Of a DNA stretch of 36,584 bases, positions 34,598 to 36,584 are shown one piece after another. Source of the DNA: Candidatus Scatosoma pullistercoris (GTDB lineage Bacteria; Bacillota; Clostridia; Christensenellales; Borkfalkiaceae); the NCBI GenBank assembly GCA_018714725.1, contig DVMZ01000053.1:1-36584 (forward strand), in the 5' to 3' direction. The first letter of the stretch is position 1. Every line of letters starts with the position of its first letter. A program made the position numbers and the translations under genes. The notes under the pieces are model-generated. The model did not search any database. It saw only the letters and a program-made list of their open reading frames with translations, and was not told the DNA's origin.

Positions 34598-36584
34598 ATG
34601 TTGCAGCTGAGAGACATCAAAAAGGATTATAAGACGGCCGGTACCGTCGTGCATGCGCTCAAAGGGGTTTCTCTGGACTTCCGGAAAAATGAATTTGTCT
34701 GCATTCTCGGCGCGTCCGGCTGCGGAAAAACGACCCTCCTCAATATTATCGGGGGGCTCGATCATTACACCTCGGGTGATCTGATCATCCGGGGCGTATC
34801 CACCAGGCGTTATGGCGACAGGGACTGGGACGTATATCGCAATCACCGGATCGGTTTTGTATTCCAGTCCTATAATCTCATTCCCCATCAGACGGTTTTG
34901 GGCAACGTCGAACTGGCGCTGACCATTTCCGGCTGTTCCAAAGCGGAGCGCCGCCGCCGCGCGGAGGAAGCGCTGCGCCGGGTGGGGCTGGAAGAGCAGA
35001 TGAACAAGCGTCCCAACCAGCTTTCGGGCGGGCAGATGCAGCGCGTGGCGATCGCGCGGGCGCTGGTAAATAATCCCGAAATTCTGCTGGCGGACGAACC
35101 GACGGGCGCGCTCGATTCCGCCACGAGCGTTCAGATCATGGATCTGATCCGCGAAATAGCGGGGGAAAGGCTGGTCATCATGGTGACGCACAATCCCGAG
35201 CTCGCGGAAAAATATTCCACCCGCATTGTCCGGCTGCAGGACGGACTGGTCGTTTCCGATTCCGATCCTTACGACAGCGCGGCGGAGCGGAAAGAGCTGG
35301 AACGCAAGCTGAAAGAAAGGGGAATTACGCCCGCACAAGTGAAGGCGTGGAAGAAGCGGAAGGAGCAGGACGGGAACCCGCAGGAAAAAGCGGCGATGTC
35401 GGTGGGCACTTCCCTGGGTCTGAGCGCGCGCAATCTCCGGGCCAAAAAGGGGCGTACCGTCATCACGTCTTTTGCGGGGAGCATCGGCATCATCAGCGTC
35501 TGTCTCGTGCTGGCGCTCTCCAACGGTTTCAACCGGTATATTCTGAAAACGGAAGAGGATATGCTGTCCTATTATCCGTTGCAGGTGACGAGAACGGCGC
35601 TGGATCTCACTTCGGTGATGACGGGAATGAGCGGCATTGCCGACGCGCCCGATTTGTCTGAACTGGAAGACAAAGTGTACGTCAATTCCTTCCTGACCAA
35701 GATTGCAAAAGGGATGACAGTCACCAATACCATCACGCAGGAATATCTTGATTATATCGGGGCGATGGATGAGTCGCTTTGTTCCGCCATTCAGTACGAT
35801 TACGGGGAGACGCTTACCGACAATCTGTTTACGGGGGTGGTGACGGGGATTTCGGAAGACGCGTCAACGGTCCGTTATATGTCGTTGAACACGTTGAAGG
35901 AATTTTATGTTCAGGAACTCAACACCCATGCTTCCGAATACGCGCAGATGGCTTATCTGGTGGAATATCTGGGTTCCGTCGTCAACAAGATGCCGGGCAC
36001 GGCGGATTTTTCGGACGAGGATTACGGGAAATACATCTCTTCGCAATACGATGTGATCGCCGGGGAATTTCCCGACGCGGATGACGAAGCGGTGCTGGTG
36101 ATCGGGGGAAACAACGACGCCACCGACCTTCTTCTCGCACAGCTCGGTCTCCTCGAAGAATATAAATTCCTGTCGCTGTTTGAGAAAGGGGAGACGGACG
36201 CCGCAGACGATTATATGACGATCGATTTCGACAGCATCGTCGGGAAACAATACACCCTCTTTTTTAACGACAGCGTCTATCAGCAGAACGGAGCGGGGCT
36301 GTATCCGTTTACATATAGCGGAGAAAAGACTTCGCTTTCCGCAGACGGACAGGGCATCGAAATCACGGTCAGCGGCATTCTGCGGCTGAAAGACGGGCTT
36401 TCTTACGGCTGTCTGCCCAGCGGGCTGAATCTCACCGAAGAGACGGTGGAGAGATATATTCAGGCGAATATGCAGTCGCAGATCGTGCAGTGGATGAACG
36501 ATCCGGCAAATGCCGTCAGGTTTGGCGATCTGACCATTTACCGTTCTCCCGCTGAACATCTCAATCAGTATTATTATGCGTATC
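34598..36584 (+). CDS. MacB-like ABC transporter, fused ATPase and permease (3' end outside window)
   Basis: The frame is open from ATG 34598 (GGGAGG upstream) to the window edge, 662 codons. Residues about 1-225 form an ABC ATPase: [64 protein letters not shown] and VTHNPELA. After a charged linker ([19 protein letters not shown]) comes the first FtsX-type membrane segment at about 290-310 ([22 protein letters not shown]) and then a large extracellular domain that continues past the window. The layout matches LolD/MacB-type transporters that export peptides or drugs or transmit mechanical signals. It is probably regulated by the adjacent MarR protein. The substrate is unknown. Confidence 0.92.
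   Translation, partial: MLQLRDIKKDYKTAGTVVHALKGVSLDFRKNEFVCILGASGCGKTTLLNIIGGLDHYTSGDLIIRGVSTRRYGDRDWDVYRNHRIGFVFQSYNLIPHQTVLGNVELALTISGCSKAERRRRAEEALRRVGLEEQMNKRPNQLSGGQMQRVAIARALVNNPEILLADEPTGALDSATSVQIMDLIREIAGERLVIMVTHNPELAEKYSTRIVRLQDGLVVSDSDPYDSAAERKELERKLKERGITPAQVKAWKKRKEQDGNPQEKAAMSVGTSLGLSARNLRAKKGRTVITSFAGSIGIISVCLVLALSNGFNRYILKTEEDMLSYYPLQVTRTALDLTSVMTGMSGIADAPDLSELEDKVYVNSFLTKIAKGMTVTNTITQEYLDYIGAMDESLCSAIQYDYGETLTDNLFTGVVTGISEDASTVRYMSLNTLKEFYVQELNTHASEYAQMAYLVEYLGSVVNKMPGTADFSDEDYGKYISSQYDVIAGEFPDADDEAVLVIGGNNDATDLLLAQLGLLEEYKFLSLFEKGETDAADDYMTIDFDSIVGKQYTLFFNDSVYQQNGAGLYPFTYSGEKTSLSADGQGIEITVSGILRLKDGLSYGCLPSGLNLTEETVERYIQANMQSQIVQWMNDPANAVRFGDLTIYRSPAEHLNQYYYAY

Overview
The window looks like a chromosomal segment of an uncultured, moderately GC-rich member of the Clostridia. 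The evidence is the rpsF-ssb-rpsR order, a large single-chain clostridial-type PurL with fused glutaminase, a minimal SufC-SufB pair, clostridial-type M18 aminopeptidases, and sigma-A promoters that are nearly all TTGNNN-17-TATAAT. This is inference from gene content; no rRNA or tRNA gene is present to confirm it.

Layout. Positions 1-1240 hold the 3' end of a large serine recombinase gene, followed directly and in the same frame by the 3' remainder of a collagen-like (Gly-X-Y) protein gene that has lost its start. This looks like one end of a mobile or intervening element. Positions 1490-2680 (minus) are the rpsF-ssb-rpsR operon with a strong promoter. Positions 2760-6560 (minus) hold a small cupin-like gene and a membrane-anchored repeat protein of about 1118 residues that is split by a single in-frame TAG. 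Positions 6840-9455 (minus) are a CCA-adding-enzyme-like nucleotidyltransferase gene and rmuC. They diverge from a diacylglycerol-kinase-like gene, and the two promoters appear to share one palindromic -35 hexamer. A PAS/PP2C phosphatase follows.

Positions 12012-23710 are a de novo purine operon, purE-C-F-M-N-[HTH membrane protein-small membrane protein]-D-L. It has a 330-nt leader containing an intrinsic terminator and ends in a strong terminator. purH, usually found between purN and purD, is absent, and the two membrane-protein genes sit in its place. Together the seven enzymes cover PRPP to phosphoribosylamine, GAR, FGAR, FGAM, AIR, CAIR and SAICAR; the last steps (PurB, PurH) must be encoded elsewhere.

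Positions 23870-25715 encode a CpsB-type PHP phosphatase, a VanZ-like membrane protein and a small exported protein. A hairpin-rich non-coding stretch follows, then a RecD-like helicase whose promoter predicts a nearly leaderless mRNA. Positions 27478-30291 carry nadA (a 4Fe-4S enzyme) followed by a minimal sufC-sufB pair. Two M18 aminopeptidases of different subfamilies converge on a shared terminator (30478-33583). The window ends with a MarR regulator and a MacB-like ABC transporter with fused ATPase and permease, cut off by the window edge.

The most notable items are the recombinase/collagen junction (possible developmentally excised or phage-type element), the TAG-split surface protein, the purine leader, the replacement of purH, and the shared -35 element.
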